Assembly (NCBI RefSeq): GCF_900142435.1
Contig: NZ_LT670846.1
Span: 710,750-774,749 of the forward strand
Length of the DNA: 64,000 nt
Source of the DNA: Thermocrinis minervae
Lineage (GTDB): Bacteria; Aquificota; Aquificia; Aquificales; Aquificaceae
Direction: 5' to 3'
A program made the translations under genes and the position numbers. Shown piece by piece: positions 41,743 through 50,893 of the stretch. Position 1 is the stretch's first letter. Each line of letters begins with the position of its first letter. The notes beneath the pieces are model-generated. The model did not search any database and was not told the origin of the DNA. It was given only the letters and a program-made list of their open reading frames with translations.

Positions 41743-41892
41743 GTGCAGAACACCTCAGCTAGTCTTTTAAATACCTACAGGGATACGAAGATATTCCAAA
41801 AGCTTGTGAAGGATATAAAGAGAGAACTACAGGACCTTCCAAACCTTCCTATTCACATAATGGAGTTCTGCGGTGGACATAAGACTTTTTGA
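41743..41892 (+). pseudogene. hypD: hypD N-terminal fragment
   Basis: About 49 codons from the GTG at 41743 (a TTG at 41707 or ATG at 41722 would place the protein start inside the promoter). The segment TYRDTKIFQKLVKDIKRELQ then PIHIMEFCGGHK matches the beginning of HypD, the iron-sulfur scaffold that helps assemble the Fe(CN)2CO ligand set of [NiFe] hydrogenases. After CGGHK it reaches a stop within three codons. The remaining 300 or so residues, including the C-terminal cluster cysteines, are missing. The point of loss coincides with the beginning of hoxX-derived sequence, so a deletion joined the two genes. Confidence 0.75.
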
Positions 41893-42928
41893 AAGGTGAG
41901 CCACCGGGTAAGGTTTTAGCCGTTAGAGATGAGACTGTATGCATAGCAACCCTGGATGGAGCCGTTTGGATAACCCATCTAAGAGAGAAGGGTAGGGATT
42001 CTATAAAGCTGCCAGCGTTAAGGGTGTTACATGATGTGTATGCTAAAGAAATACCGCTAAAACCTTGGGAGAGCTATGAAGGGAGGACATACAGAGAGAT
42101 AATCTACTGGGAAGAAAAGGGCATAGGAAACATTGAGTTTAACTTCTACAACGGAGCCATGAGTACAGAGCAGTGCCAAAGACTTTTGGAAACTATAAGA
42201 TATGCCAAGAAGAGGCCGGTGGATGTAATCATACTGTGGGGTTCGGAGGACTTTTGGTCAAACGGTATGAACTTAAACACCATTGAAAACGCAGAAAGTC
42301 CAGCCGATGAGTCGTGGAGAAACATAAACGCTATGGATGACCTATGTGAAGAGATGATCAGAAGTGTGGATAAGTTTTTTGTATGCTCAATGCAGGGAAA
42401 TGCTGGGGCGGGTGGTGTATTCCTAGCTCTAGCTGGAGACTTGGTAATAGCGAGAAGTTCTGTAGTTTTAAATCCTCATTACAAGAACATAGGTAACCTC
42501 TACGGATCCGAATTTTGGACTTATCTGCTTCCTAAAAGAGTTGGTTGGGATGTCAGCAGACAAATAATGGAAAATAGACTGCCTATCAGCGCAAGAAAAG
42601 CTCAGGAGATTGGCCTTATTGATGTTGTCTTTGATGGGGACCCTAAGACGTTTAGGAGTAAGGTCATGGATTCTGTAAAAAAACTTATCTATGAAGGAAA
42701 ATAGAAGAGTTACTCATGAAAAAGAGACTCATAAGGGAGGCAGATGAAAGGGAAAAACCCCTCAGCTGTTACAGGGAGGAAGAACTATCAAGGATGAAGT
42801 TAAACTTTTACGGATTCGACACAAGCTATCATATAGCAAGATATTACTTTGTACATAGAACTCTGCCTTTTAGAACGCCACCCTACCTTGCAAAACATAG
42901 AAGGGGCCAGGGGCCCCAGAAGGTTTAG
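41883..42928 (+). pseudogene. hoxX: hoxX/hypX 3' remnant, frameshifted
   Basis: Begins within the hypD junction and reads GKVLAVRDETVCIATLDGAV, then the enoyl-CoA-hydratase-like domain (VIILWGSEDFWSNGMNLNTI, SMQGNAGAGGVFLALAGDLV, NPHYKNIGNLYGSEFWTYLL). This is the C-terminal half of HypX/HoxX, which makes CO for the hydrogenase active site from formyl-THF via formyl-CoA. The N-terminal formyltransferase half is absent. The frame breaks at TAG 42702-42704 and resumes at 42704 (EELLMKKRLIREADEREKPL, then MKLNFYGFDTSYHIARYYFV), the normal HoxX end. One missing base in a TAY codon explains the break. It is convergent with the oxidoreductase gamma gene (4-nt overlap). Confidence 0.8.
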
Positions 42929-43638
42929 ACAGCTACCTTTTTTGGCGGTGGCGGTAGGAAGGGCTCTAGGCCCTGTTCTTGGGCCCACTTTTTGGCAAAC
43001 TCGTAAGCGGCTTTAGCTGTTTCCAGGTTTTTCTGAATAAGCTCAAGCTTCTTCTTAAACTTCCTTTCGAGGGCCGAGTCCAATGAAGCCGTTCCACCAG
43101 AGGCTACGAACTTCTTGAGGAACCTGGACTTTATTCCTTCCTCTATAGCTTCTATACTGATGTTTCCTATAGCGCCAAAAAGGGCTCCTATCATGGCCAT
43201 GTTGGTGGAGAGCTCTGTTCCGGCTATGTCTATGGCAAATTTGGTGGCTGAAAAGTTTAGCACTTTTACGTTCAAGGAAGCTAGAAACTCCTTGTCTTCA
43301 TCCGTCAGAAGGTCTTCTTCAGAGTTTATGATTATCAGACCATTCTTCTTTATGCCAGAGTAGAAGGGCATGGTGTAGGATTTACCCATGGTTATGACCT
43401 GTGGGTGAAAGACCATAATGACGTCTGGATAGACCACTTCTCCCCTGTCAAAGATGGGCTCTACCCCTATCCTTGCATAGCTTTCGGCGGGCGCCATCCT
43501 CTTCTCAGCGCCAAAGAAGGGGTTCGAAACAGCGTAATAACCTTCGTAGTCTGCAGCGGTTGCTATAATGTGGGCGGCTGTAACCGCGCCTTGGCCACCC
43601 AGAGCTGGCATCCTTATGTTTACCCTCTTCCTCATCAT
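42925..43638 (-). CDS. porG: 2-oxoacid:ferredoxin oxidoreductase gamma subunit (probably pyruvate type)
   Basis: 237 residues. The gamma-domain motif is ALGGQGAVTAAHIIATAADY, followed by NPFFGAEKRMAPAESYARIG, typical of PorG/OorC. It supports CoA binding and inter-subunit contacts. It is the last gene of the five-gene operon whose order (ferredoxin, CdhB-like, alpha, beta, gamma) matches porEDABG of Hydrogenobacter rather than the forDABGE order. It overlaps the beta gene by 4 nt. Confidence 0.88.
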   Translation of the reverse strand: MMRKRVNIRMPALGGQGAVTAAHIIATAADYEGYYAVSNPFFGAEKRMAPAESYARIGVEPIFDRGEVVYPDVIMVFHPQVITMGKSYTMPFYSGIKKNGLIIINSEEDLLTDEDKEFLASLNVKVLNFSATKFAIDIAGTELSTNMAMIGALFGAIGNISIEAIEEGIKSRFLKKFVASGGTASLDSALERKFKKKLELIQKNLETAKAAYEFAKKWAQEQGLEPFLPPPPKKVAV

Positions 43639-44495
43639 AGCAAGCCTTCCTCCTTCTTCCTGTTTATGACCTCCTCCGCTTGCGGTGTCATGTATTCAAA
43701 GAAGCTAAACCTCTCTTTATCCCTTGCCCTCATCTCTTCAAGTCCGTCGTCTGAGTTTAGACCTATCTCAAGTATGCAGGGAGTGTATAGGTGTATGTAG
43801 GTAGGACCCACTTCCCTGGCCACGTATATGGCCTTTTTGACCACCTGTTCTACCTTCTTGGGAGATGAGACGGTAAGTCTTGCTACGTAGTGGCAACCAG
43901 AGTCGATAGCTAACTGCCACATGGGGACCTTGTCCCACTGTTTGCCCTTTGGTGCCATCTTAAAGACATGTCCTCTTACAGTGGTTCCGCTCTCCTGACC
44001 GCCCGTGTTGGCGTAAACTTCGTTGTCAAAACATATGGTGGTTATCTTCTCCTGTCTGAAGAAAGATTGGAGGGTGCAGTCCAATCCTATGTCAACAGTA
44101 GCACCGTCTCCCGCAAGTACTACTACGTCCTTTACCTTATCTGGGAACCTCCATTCGAGTACTCTCTTTATACCAGATGCTACAGCATTTTGGTTTCCAA
44201 AGAGTGAGTGGACAGTGTGCAGAGCTATGTGTGGGAAGACTAGGGATGTACAACCCGTGGAGTTAACTATTATGGTATCCTCTGGGTTAGGCAGGGAGGC
44301 AAGTATGTACCTAAGAGCGGCCGACTCTGGACATCCTGCACAAAGGGAGTGCTCCTCTATAAGCTCCTTAGCGTAGGGCAGGTCCATAACACCCCTTTTG
44401 GGATTGCCCCAGGTAGCTTTAAACTGTAGGTCCTTGATCTCCTGGGGCATGACGTCCAAAAACTCCTCGTTTATCTGGTAGATCTTAAATGACAT
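43635..44495 (-). CDS. porB: 2-oxoacid:ferredoxin oxidoreductase beta subunit (probably pyruvate type)
   Basis: 286 residues. The TPP/Mg2+ motif runs GDGATVDIGLDCTLQ, then FDNEVYANTGGQESGTT. Cluster cysteines are in CAGCPESAALR, with further Cys in NSTGCTSL and YTPCILEIG. It binds TPP and a 4Fe-4S cluster and, with alpha, carries out reductive carboxylation of acetyl-CoA in the reductive TCA cycle. Substrate choice between pyruvate and 2-oxoglutarate rests on operon order only. Confidence 0.9.
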   Translation of the reverse strand: MSFKIYQINEEFLDVMPQEIKDLQFKATWGNPKRGVMDLPYAKELIEEHSLCAGCPESAALRYILASLPNPEDTIIVNSTGCTSLVFPHIALHTVHSLFGNQNAVASGIKRVLEWRFPDKVKDVVVLAGDGATVDIGLDCTLQSFFRQEKITTICFDNEVYANTGGQESGTTVRGHVFKMAPKGKQWDKVPMWQLAIDSGCHYVARLTVSSPKKVEQVVKKAIYVAREVGPTYIHLYTPCILEIGLNSDDGLEEMRARDKERFSFFEYMTPQAEEVINRKKEEGLL

Positions 44496-45690
44496 GCTTT
44501 ACCTCCTTACCTACGAACTTTAGAACTTCCTTAACTATGACTTCAGGAGGCATGGTCATACCACCAGCAACCCTTGGAGATCCTATTATTTCGGCATCAG
44601 AGTGTTTGTACAGGTACCTTCTTACTTCCCTTTCAAGCCAACCTACTACATTGAACTCTGGTACAAATATATACCTGGCATTTTTGACAGCTTCCCTAAG
44701 CTCCTGTATAGGGAAGGGCCTTATGGTCTTTAGCTTTACTACCTTTGTCTTTATACCCTCTTCGTCTTCAAGTATTCTGCATGCTTCTTTTGCTTGAGCT
44801 GCGGCCGTTCCGCAGGTGACGAATACTATGTCTGCCTCTGGATCTCCAAACTCCTCTATGAGCCCTCTGAGGTAATGCTTGGCGTATGGTCTTGATCTCT
44901 CTATAGCAGCTCTAACTTCCCACTGCCAGCTTGCATGGGTGGCGTAAGATATGTAGTTGGACTTCATCACAAAGGGGTCCCTCAGGAATCTGCCTGGTGG
45001 AACCTCTGCATCTATAACAGGCATGGGTGCTCTGTAAGGGTTATAAGGTGGTAGGGCTATGTCATCTGGTGGGAGCATAACCGCTTCCCTAGTATGAGAT
45101 ACAAAGAAGCCGTCTACTACTGTAATCACCGGAACGTGAACATCTGGTTGTTCTGCGACTACAAAACCTGCCAGTATCATGTCAAAGAGATCTTGGGCAT
45201 TCTCTGCGTACCAGATCATACATCCTGTATCGAGCAGAAAGCTAACCTCAAGGTTGTCGGGCTGTATAGACAGGGGTGAGTTTACTCCTCTTGCCATGAG
45301 GACAAGCTGGACAGGTATGCGTGTTCCTGCCCACATGGGGAAGTTCTCCATAGCCCTTAGGGTTCCTGGTCCTGATGTGGTTGTGATGCACCTAGCTCCC
45401 GCAAGGGCACAGCCAGCTATCTCGGACATAACGCCAAATTCAGATTCTCCCCTGAAGTAAACTCCTACGTAACCTTCTACCCATAGTTCACCTATGAGGT
45501 GTGCAGCTTCTGATTGAGGAGTTATGGGATAAGAGACTGAAGCGTCAACGGAAGCTCTTTTAACGGCTTCCTTTACCGCCTCAGATCCTGTCATGAAATG
45601 CTTTGTCCTTGGTGCTTCGAAGAGAAGATAGTCTGGTGAGACTATCCTCTGCCCGGCCCTGTTGTATTGTACAAGCTCAGATTTTTGCAT
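44485..45690 (-). CDS. porA: 2-oxoacid:ferredoxin oxidoreductase alpha subunit (probably pyruvate type)
   Basis: 401 residues. It contains the alpha pyrimidine-domain segment SYPITPQSEAAHLIGELW and GARCITTTSGPGTLRAMENF, plus a C-terminal domain II (YIFVPEFNVVGWLEREVRRY). It starts from an ATG with CGGAGGTAGGTCC before it; this ribosome-binding site is the end of a possible 26-codon ORF. The beta gene overlaps its end by 11 nt. Confidence 0.92.
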   Translation of the reverse strand: MQKSELVQYNRAGQRIVSPDYLLFEAPRTKHFMTGSEAVKEAVKRASVDASVSYPITPQSEAAHLIGELWVEGYVGVYFRGESEFGVMSEIAGCALAGARCITTTSGPGTLRAMENFPMWAGTRIPVQLVLMARGVNSPLSIQPDNLEVSFLLDTGCMIWYAENAQDLFDMILAGFVVAEQPDVHVPVITVVDGFFVSHTREAVMLPPDDIALPPYNPYRAPMPVIDAEVPPGRFLRDPFVMKSNYISYATHASWQWEVRAAIERSRPYAKHYLRGLIEEFGDPEADIVFVTCGTAAAQAKEACRILEDEEGIKTKVVKLKTIRPFPIQELREAVKNARYIFVPEFNVVGWLEREVRRYLYKHSDAEIIGSPRVAGGMTMPPEVIVKEVLKFVGKEVKHVI

Positions 45691-45694
45691 GGAC

Positions 45695-45775
45695 CTACCT
45701 CCGTTGAAGTTTTCTACTCAAATCTACTTTGAGGTCTTTAAGAAAACAAGGATCTATATCATCATGTATGTTCAT
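45695..45775 (-). CDS. Possible 26-residue small protein in the oxidoreductase operon
   Basis: An ATG overlaps the stop of the CdhB-like gene (ATGA) and reads MNIHDDIDPCFLKDLKVDLS, then RKLQRR and a stop. It fills the only sizeable gap in the operon (81 nt), and its stop lies 4 nt before the porA ATG, with the porA ribosome-binding site forming its last codons. It could be a translated coupling leader or a tiny subunit. No homology is recognised. Confidence 0.35.
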   Translation of the reverse strand: MNIHDDIDPCFLKDLKVDLSRKLQRR

Positions 45776-46341
45776 TTTCCTAACTCCTTCTTTACCTCCT
45801 CAGCTATCTTTATAAACTTCTCCATCTCCTCTATGTGCTGATCTCTAAGGGTTATCATAGCATCCTCATGTCCAGCCATGCCGCACATGGCTATGGTAAA
45901 GCAATCTGTCTCGGCCCTTATTATCTTTAGGGCTACGTTTGCATAGTGGCAATGGACTCCTACAAATATGCATGCTTTTATCTTGTTGTGCCAAATGGTG
46001 AGATTTGGATGGTTAGGGTTTATCTCAACGGCTGGGTTTATCTTAGGATACTTAGGCCTGTAGTCGTACATGGGGATTATCCTGGCGTTTAGAACCTCGG
46101 CCATCTTCTTTACGAGTTTAGCCTTTTCTTTTGCTTCTTCATTCCACGCGTAGAGTACCTGTGGCCCTGGGAATATAGTGGGATTCTGTCTTGTAAGCAT
46201 GGCCTTTGCGGCCTCTCTCATTGCTATCTCTTCATCAACTATTTGATTAAACATAAGGGCCTTTCCAGGTGGTGGATTTAAAACACCTTCATAAACGGCT
46301 ACAGGATACGGTGAGTATCCAGATGGTCCAAGGGTTGCCAT
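45772..46341 (-). CDS. Accessory subunit of five-subunit oxidoreductase, CdhB-like
   Basis: 189 residues. The C-terminal half (NLTIWHNKIKACIFVGVHCH, YANVALKIIRAETDCFTIAM) resembles the epsilon subunit (CdhB) of archaeal CO dehydrogenase/acetyl-CoA synthase, a Rossmann-like FAD or structural subunit; homologues in this phylum carry that family name. Cysteines and histidines are clustered in CIFVGVHCHYAN and AMCGMAGHED. It distinguishes the five-subunit enzyme from ordinary four-subunit PORs. It is coupled to the small ORF and porA downstream. Confidence 0.8.
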   Translation of the reverse strand: MATLGPSGYSPYPVAVYEGVLNPPPGKALMFNQIVDEEIAMREAAKAMLTRQNPTIFPGPQVLYAWNEEAKEKAKLVKKMAEVLNARIIPMYDYRPKYPKINPAVEINPNHPNLTIWHNKIKACIFVGVHCHYANVALKIIRAETDCFTIAMCGMAGHEDAMITLRDQHIEEMEKFIKIAEEVKKELGK

Positions 46342-46353
46342 GCTATACCTCCT

Positions 46354-46584
46354 TTACTTTTCTGCAAGAACTTCTGGCATTACCATTCGTATGGCATTTC
46401 TTTTAAGAAGGTCAGAGCACACGTACACGCAAAGAGCACACCCCTTACACCGTTCAGTTATCACGTAAGCGTGATGCTCCGCATCGTTGTACATCAGGGT
46501 GTTAGGCTCTGGACAAAAAAGGGTGCATTGCTTACAGTTGTACTTACTGCACTCTTCGTTTATGACCTCTGCCACATAGTACAT
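46354..46584 (-). CDS. Ferredoxin-like 2x4Fe-4S subunit of 2-oxoacid oxidoreductase
   Basis: 76 residues. Two cluster motifs are seen: CSKYNCKQCTLFCPEP (spacing C-x4-C-x2-C-x3-C, longer than standard) and CKGCALCVYVC. It passes electrons between the TPP site and external ferredoxin. It is the first gene of the operon, with AAGGAGGCC before the ATG and a promoter 37-65 nt upstream. Confidence 0.88.
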   Translation of the reverse strand: MYYVAEVINEECSKYNCKQCTLFCPEPNTLMYNDAEHHAYVITERCKGCALCVYVCSDLLKRNAIRMVMPEVLAEK

Positions 46585-46620
46585 ACTCCGGCCTCCTTAA
46601 AAAAAGTTTGGGGATTAATT

Positions 46621-46649
46621 AATATAGATTTTTACTCTATACTTGGCAA
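46621..46649 (-). promoter_or_regulatory. Promoter of 2-oxoacid oxidoreductase operon
   Basis: Minus strand TTGCCA (46644-46649), a 17-nt spacer, TATATT (46621-46626). This is the best sigma-70-like match in the window. It leaves a leader of about 30 nt with a strong ribosome-binding site, unlike the leaderless-type promoters elsewhere. Confidence 0.7.
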
Positions 46650-46700
46650 GTTTTTGTTTACCCCTTGTCTAGGAACTCCATCCAGCTATCTTTATCCTCT

Positions 46701-48566
46701 ATGCAATGGGCTAAAGGTTTGTTGGTGTGGATAGCTCTTATCCTTATGGTGGTTTTTGCCTTCAACATGTTAGAGGTTGAAAGGGAGCACTCTATAAAGA
46801 CATCCATAAACACCGTGCTTCAGCTTGCAGACGAAGGGAAGCTGAAAGAAGTCAAGGTCAAAGACGGTGTGCTTATAGGTCTTACCACGGACGGTCAGAG
46901 GATAGAGACGGGCATACCACCTACCGGTAACCTGATAGATGATCTTGTCAAGAAGGGCGTTAAAGTAGAGGTAGTTCCCCCTGAACGTTCAAGCTGGCTT
47001 ATCACCTTCTTGGTTTCGTGGCTACCCATAATAATCTTCATAGGCATATGGATCTACATGATGAGACAGTTCAGCTCGGGTGGAAACTCAAGGGCCTTCA
47101 GCTTTGGAAAGAGTAGGGCAAAAGTTTACATAGAGGAAAGGCCAAAGGTTACCCTTCAGGACGTGGCGGGTATGGATGAGGTGAAGGAGGAGGTAAAGGA
47201 GATAATAGAATACCTAAAGGACCCTCTCAAGTTCCAAAGGCTTGGTGGAAGACCACCTAAGGGGGTTCTCCTTTTTGGAGAACCTGGAGTAGGCAAGACT
47301 CTGCTGGCAAGAGCCATAGCTGGTGAGGCTCATGTTCCCTTCATATCCATCTCCGGCTCGGACTTTGTTGAAATGTTTGTAGGCGTGGGTGCTGCCAGGG
47401 TGAGAGATCTTTTTGATACTGCCAAAAGACATGCGCCATGCATCATCTTTATAGACGAAATAGATGCTGTAGGAAGGTCAAGGGGAGCCTTCAACCTAGG
47501 TGGAGGGCACGACGAGAGGGAACAAACCTTAAACCAACTTCTTGTAGAGATGGACGGGTTTGATACCTCCGAAGGGATAATAGTCATAGCCGCCACCAAC
47601 AGGCCGGACATCCTGGACCCTGCTTTATTAAGACCCGGTCGTTTTGACAGACAGATATACATACCAAGACCAGACCTAAGGGGTAGGTACGAGATACTGA
47701 AGGTACACGCAAGAAACAAAAAGCTTGCTCCAGATGTAGACCTTGAGATAGTAGCCAGAGCTACGCCAGGGTTTACAGGCGCAGACCTTGAGAACCTACT
47801 AAACGAGGCCGCTCTACTGGCGGCGAGGAAGGGTAAAGAGGCCATAGAGATGTCTGACATAGAAGAGGCCCTTGATAGGATAACCATGGGACTGGAAAGG
47901 AAAGGCATGGTTATGTCCCAGGAGGAGAAGGAGAAGATAGCTTACCACGAGGTAGGCCACGCCATAATGAGCCTTATGGTTCCTGGCTCGGAAGCTTTGC
48001 ATAAAGTATCCATAATTCCTAGAGGTATGGCTCTTGGAGTAACTCAGCAACTTCCTATAGACGATAAGTACATGTACGACAAGAGGGACCTTTACGGTAG
48101 AATATTGACCCTAATGGGTGGAAGAGCTGCAGAGGAGGTGTTCTACGGGAAAGAGGGTATAACCACAGGAGCTGAGAACGACCTACAGAGAGCTACAGAC
48201 CTTGCCTACAGGATTGTCTCCATGTGGGGCATGAGCGAAAGGCTCGGACCCATAGCCGTCAGACGCAACGCAAACCCCTTCCTGGGTGGAATAAGCACCT
48301 ACGTGGACATAAGCGAGGAGCTAAGAAGGGAGATAGACGAGGAGGTAAGACGGATCCTAACACAGGCCTACGAAGAGACAAAAAGCATCATCCAAGAGAA
48401 CGCTGATGCTATAAGGGCCATAGTCAAAAAGCTGCTGGAAAAGGAGACTATGACTTGTGAAGAAGTAGTTGAGATACTAAGCCTTCATGGTGTTGAAGTT
48501 AAAAATGGTTGCAAGAAGGAAGAGTATAAAAAGGGGATAAAGGAGGAGCGTAGGGTAGAAGCTTAA
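46701..48566 (+). CDS. ftsH: ATP-dependent zinc metalloprotease FtsH
   Basis: 621 residues from ATG 46701 ([17 protein letters not shown]); the frame extends 12 codons further to a TTG that seems less natural. Two membrane segments flank a small periplasmic domain (to about residue 125). The AAA domain has [25 protein letters not shown] and the second region of homology; the zinc site is [10 protein letters not shown]. It degrades membrane and regulatory proteins. There is no Shine-Dalgarno; TTGTCT-16 nt-TATCTT ends 8 nt before the ATG. Confidence 0.96.
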   Translation: MQWAKGLLVWIALILMVVFAFNMLEVEREHSIKTSINTVLQLADEGKLKEVKVKDGVLIGLTTDGQRIETGIPPTGNLIDDLVKKGVKVEVVPPERSSWLITFLVSWLPIIIFIGIWIYMMRQFSSGGNSRAFSFGKSRAKVYIEERPKVTLQDVAGMDEVKEEVKEIIEYLKDPLKFQRLGGRPPKGVLLFGEPGVGKTLLARAIAGEAHVPFISISGSDFVEMFVGVGAARVRDLFDTAKRHAPCIIFIDEIDAVGRSRGAFNLGGGHDEREQTLNQLLVEMDGFDTSEGIIVIAATNRPDILDPALLRPGRFDRQIYIPRPDLRGRYEILKVHARNKKLAPDVDLEIVARATPGFTGADLENLLNEAALLAARKGKEAIEMSDIEEALDRITMGLERKGMVMSQEEKEKIAYHEVGHAIMSLMVPGSEALHKVSIIPRGMALGVTQQLPIDDKYMYDKRDLYGRILTLMGGRAAEEVFYGKEGITTGAENDLQRATDLAYRIVSMWGMSERLGPIAVRRNANPFLGGISTYVDISEELRREIDEEVRRILTQAYEETKSIIQENADAIRAIVKKLLEKETMTCEEVVEILSLHGVEVKNGCKKEEYKKGIKEERRVEA

Positions 48567-48580
48567 GGAGGAGGTAAGCC

Positions 48581-49861
48581 GTGGGTATGACTATAACTGA
48601 AAAAATACTGGCAGATCATGCAGGTAAGAAAGAGGTCTATCCGGGAGAGCTCATAACGGCTAGGATAGACCTTGCCATGGCCAACGACGTGACAGCACCC
48701 CTAGCCATCAAGGTGCTTGAGAAGTACGGCATAGACAAGGTCTTTGACCCTGAAAGGATAGCTCTAGTGCTCTCTCACTTTGTGCCTGCGAAGGACATAA
48801 AGTCTGCAGAGCAAGCTAAAATGGTCAGGGATTTTGTAAAGAAGCACAACATAAAGTGGTTCTTCCAAGAAGGTGAAGGTATAGAGCACACCATACTTCC
48901 AGAAGAAGGACTTGTAGTACCTGGAGACCTTGTTGTGGGTGCTGACTCTCATACCTGTACGTACGGTGCACTCGGTGCCTTTGCCACTGGTGTAGGTTCT
49001 ACGGACATAGCTTACGCTTTTGCTACTGGAGAGATTTGGCTAAAGGTTCCTGAATCTATGAAGTTCATTTTCTACGGAAGGACAAAACCTTGGGTTTTCG
49101 GTAAGGATCTCATACTCTACACTATAGGCCAGATAGGTGTGGATGGTGCTCTTTACAGAGCTATGGAGTTTGAAGGAGAGGCTATAAGGGAGCTTTCCAT
49201 AGATCAGAGGCTTACCATAACCAACATGGCTGTAGAAGCAGGAGCAAAGAACGGTATCATAGCCCCAGATGAAAAGACCATAGAGTACGTTTCTCAAAGG
49301 GCAAAAAGACCGTGGAAGATATACCAAAGTGATCCAGACGCTCATTACCATTCTGTGTACGAGTGGGATGCAGGAAGCATAGAGCCTTTGGTAGCCTGGC
49401 CGTATCTTCCTTCCAACGTCCATCCCGTTACTGAATCTACCCATATAACCATAGACCAGGCCTTCATAGGCTCTTGTACCAACGGAAGGTTGGAGGATCT
49501 TAGGATAGCGGCTAAGGTCCTAAAGGGTAAGAAGGTACACCCTTACGTGAGATGTATAGTCATCCCAGCTTCAAAGAAGGTTTATATGCAAGCCCTCAAA
49601 GAAGGACTGATAGATATATTCCTTGAAGCTGGCTGTGTAGTATCTGTGTCCACATGCGGGCCATGCCTTGGTGGTCATATGGGTATACTAGCAGAAGGAG
49701 AGAGATGCATATCCACATCCAACAGGAACTTCCCTGGTAGGATGGGTCACCCTAAGAGTGAAGCCTATCTAGCAAATCCTGCTGTAGTAGCTGCCAGTGC
49801 TGTACTAGGAAGGATAGCTCATCCAGAAGAGGTGGTAAAGCTAGAAGAGGTATACACCTAG
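48581..49861 (+). CDS. leuC: 3-isopropylmalate dehydratase large subunit (LeuC2/homoaconitase-like)
   Basis: 426 residues, the shorter archaeal/thermophile LeuC type. Cluster cysteines are in IGSCTNGRLEDL and STCGPCLGGHMG; GADSHTCTYGALGAFATGVG is present. It isomerises isopropylmalate in leucine synthesis; homoaconitate or methylmalate substrates cannot be excluded. GTG start at 48581 with GGAGGAGGTAA upstream; ATG 48587 is the alternative. The small subunit is not in the window. Its 3' end overlaps the convergent ylxP stop by 4 nt. Confidence 0.93.
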   Translation: MGMTITEKILADHAGKKEVYPGELITARIDLAMANDVTAPLAIKVLEKYGIDKVFDPERIALVLSHFVPAKDIKSAEQAKMVRDFVKKHNIKWFFQEGEGIEHTILPEEGLVVPGDLVVGADSHTCTYGALGAFATGVGSTDIAYAFATGEIWLKVPESMKFIFYGRTKPWVFGKDLILYTIGQIGVDGALYRAMEFEGEAIRELSIDQRLTITNMAVEAGAKNGIIAPDEKTIEYVSQRAKRPWKIYQSDPDAHYHSVYEWDAGSIEPLVAWPYLPSNVHPVTESTHITIDQAFIGSCTNGRLEDLRIAAKVLKGKKVHPYVRCIVIPASKKVYMQALKEGLIDIFLEAGCVVSVSTCGPCLGGHMGILAEGERCISTSNRNFPGRMGHPKSEAYLANPAVVAASAVLGRIAHPEEVVKLEEVYT

Positions 49862-50145
49862 AGGTTTATGAACTCAACCCTCGTGGAGAGGATGAACTCG
49901 GGGTAGCTCTTGTCTACGAAGTTTCTGACCTTAGCGAGGATCTCTTCGGCGATGCTCCTCTCCGCGCCCACACATACTACAGCTAACAGAGATCTCTGCC
50001 ACAGATCTTGCCCGTCTACCTCGGCCACTGACACGTTAAAAGAGTTCTTTATCCTCTCTTTTATAGACCTAAGGTACTGCCTTTTCTCCTTAATGGACCT
50101 ACTTTCTGGAAAGTACAGGTCTACAGTAAGTACACCCACAACCAC
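49858..50145 (-). CDS. DUF503/YlxP-family protein
   Basis: 95 residues. The start VGVLTVDLYFPESRSIKEKR and the middle FNVSVAEVDGQDLWQRSLLA are family hallmarks. The family is often next to translation genes and related to RbfA-like folds, with unclear function. It is the last gene of the ctaA-to-ylxP directon, 10 nt after the nitrilase. Confidence 0.85.
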   Translation of the reverse strand: MVVGVLTVDLYFPESRSIKEKRQYLRSIKERIKNSFNVSVAEVDGQDLWQRSLLAVVCVGAERSIAEEILAKVRNFVDKSYPEFILSTRVEFINL

Positions 50146-50155
50146 GGAGAATATT

Positions 50156-50893
50156 TTAAGACAGTGGTAAACCTTTTCTAACCTCGTCCACTAGCTTTAA
50201 ATCCACGAAGGAGGAGAGAAGAGTATCACCCCAGTCTGAGTAGGCAAGAAGCCTTCCCCAAGGGTCTACTATGGCGCTACATCCTGCGTACTCTTCCTCT
50301 CCTATCTTTCCGTAGGCATTTGCTAGTATGAGAAAAGATTGTGTATCCAAGGCTCTTGCAAGTGTCAGAACTCTTAGATGCTCTTTCCTCCTTAACCCCC
50401 ACATGGAGGGAACAACCAAGATCTTGGCACCCTTTCTCCTTAGATCTAACGCAAGCTCTGGAAATCTGAGCTCAAAGCATATGAGAATACCTATTGGGCC
50501 GTGTGGTGTATAAAACACAGGGTTTTCATCTCCAGGGGAGAAATGATTATTCTCCTCGTACAAAGGGAAGAGCTTTATCTTCGACCTTTGACCTAGTAGC
50601 TTTCCCTCCGATATAATTACTGCGCTGTTGTAAAGCCTTCCATCCTTGAGTACGGGATACGTCCCTACTATGGTGAGCTTTCTTTTGCCAGAGTATTCTA
50701 CTAGCTTTTCTATTATCTGATCTGTAGCCTTTGCATGTTCATACATATTTTCGTAGTCAAAACCACACTGCCACATCTCAGGAAGGACTACCAAAGATCC
50801 TTCTTCTACCTGATTCAGAAATCCCTCTGCTATTTTTAGGTTTTCTTCCACCTTTCCAAAGGCTACTTTAAACTGTAAGCTATAAACCCTCAT
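50156..50893 (-). CDS. Carbon-nitrogen hydrolase (nitrilase superfamily)
   Basis: 245 residues. The Glu-Lys-Cys triad is in LVVLPEMWQCGF, SKIKLFPLYEE and LICFELRFPE. It is closest in look to omega-amidase/YafV-type enzymes that hydrolyse 2-oxoglutaramate or deaminated glutathione. The substrate is not determinable. Its ATG overlaps the ABC permease stop (ATGA). Confidence 0.88.
   Translation of the reverse strand: MRVYSLQFKVAFGKVEENLKIAEGFLNQVEEGSLVVLPEMWQCGFDYENMYEHAKATDQIIEKLVEYSGKRKLTIVGTYPVLKDGRLYNSAVIISEGKLLGQRSKIKLFPLYEENNHFSPGDENPVFYTPHGPIGILICFELRFPELALDLRRKGAKILVVPSMWGLRRKEHLRVLTLARALDTQSFLILANAYGKIGEEEYAGCSAIVDPWGRLLAYSDWGDTLLSSFVDLKLVDEVRKGLPLS

Noticed and set aside
41707-41892. 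The hypD fragment as a functional small protein
   Set aside because: It ends right after CGGH, lacks all later HypD motifs and abuts a broken hoxX, which fits decay rather than a new gene. A residual peptide may still be made.
47330-47908. A 192-codon frame antisense to ftsH
   Set aside because: Serine/alanine-rich shadow of the AAA domain with no independent signals.
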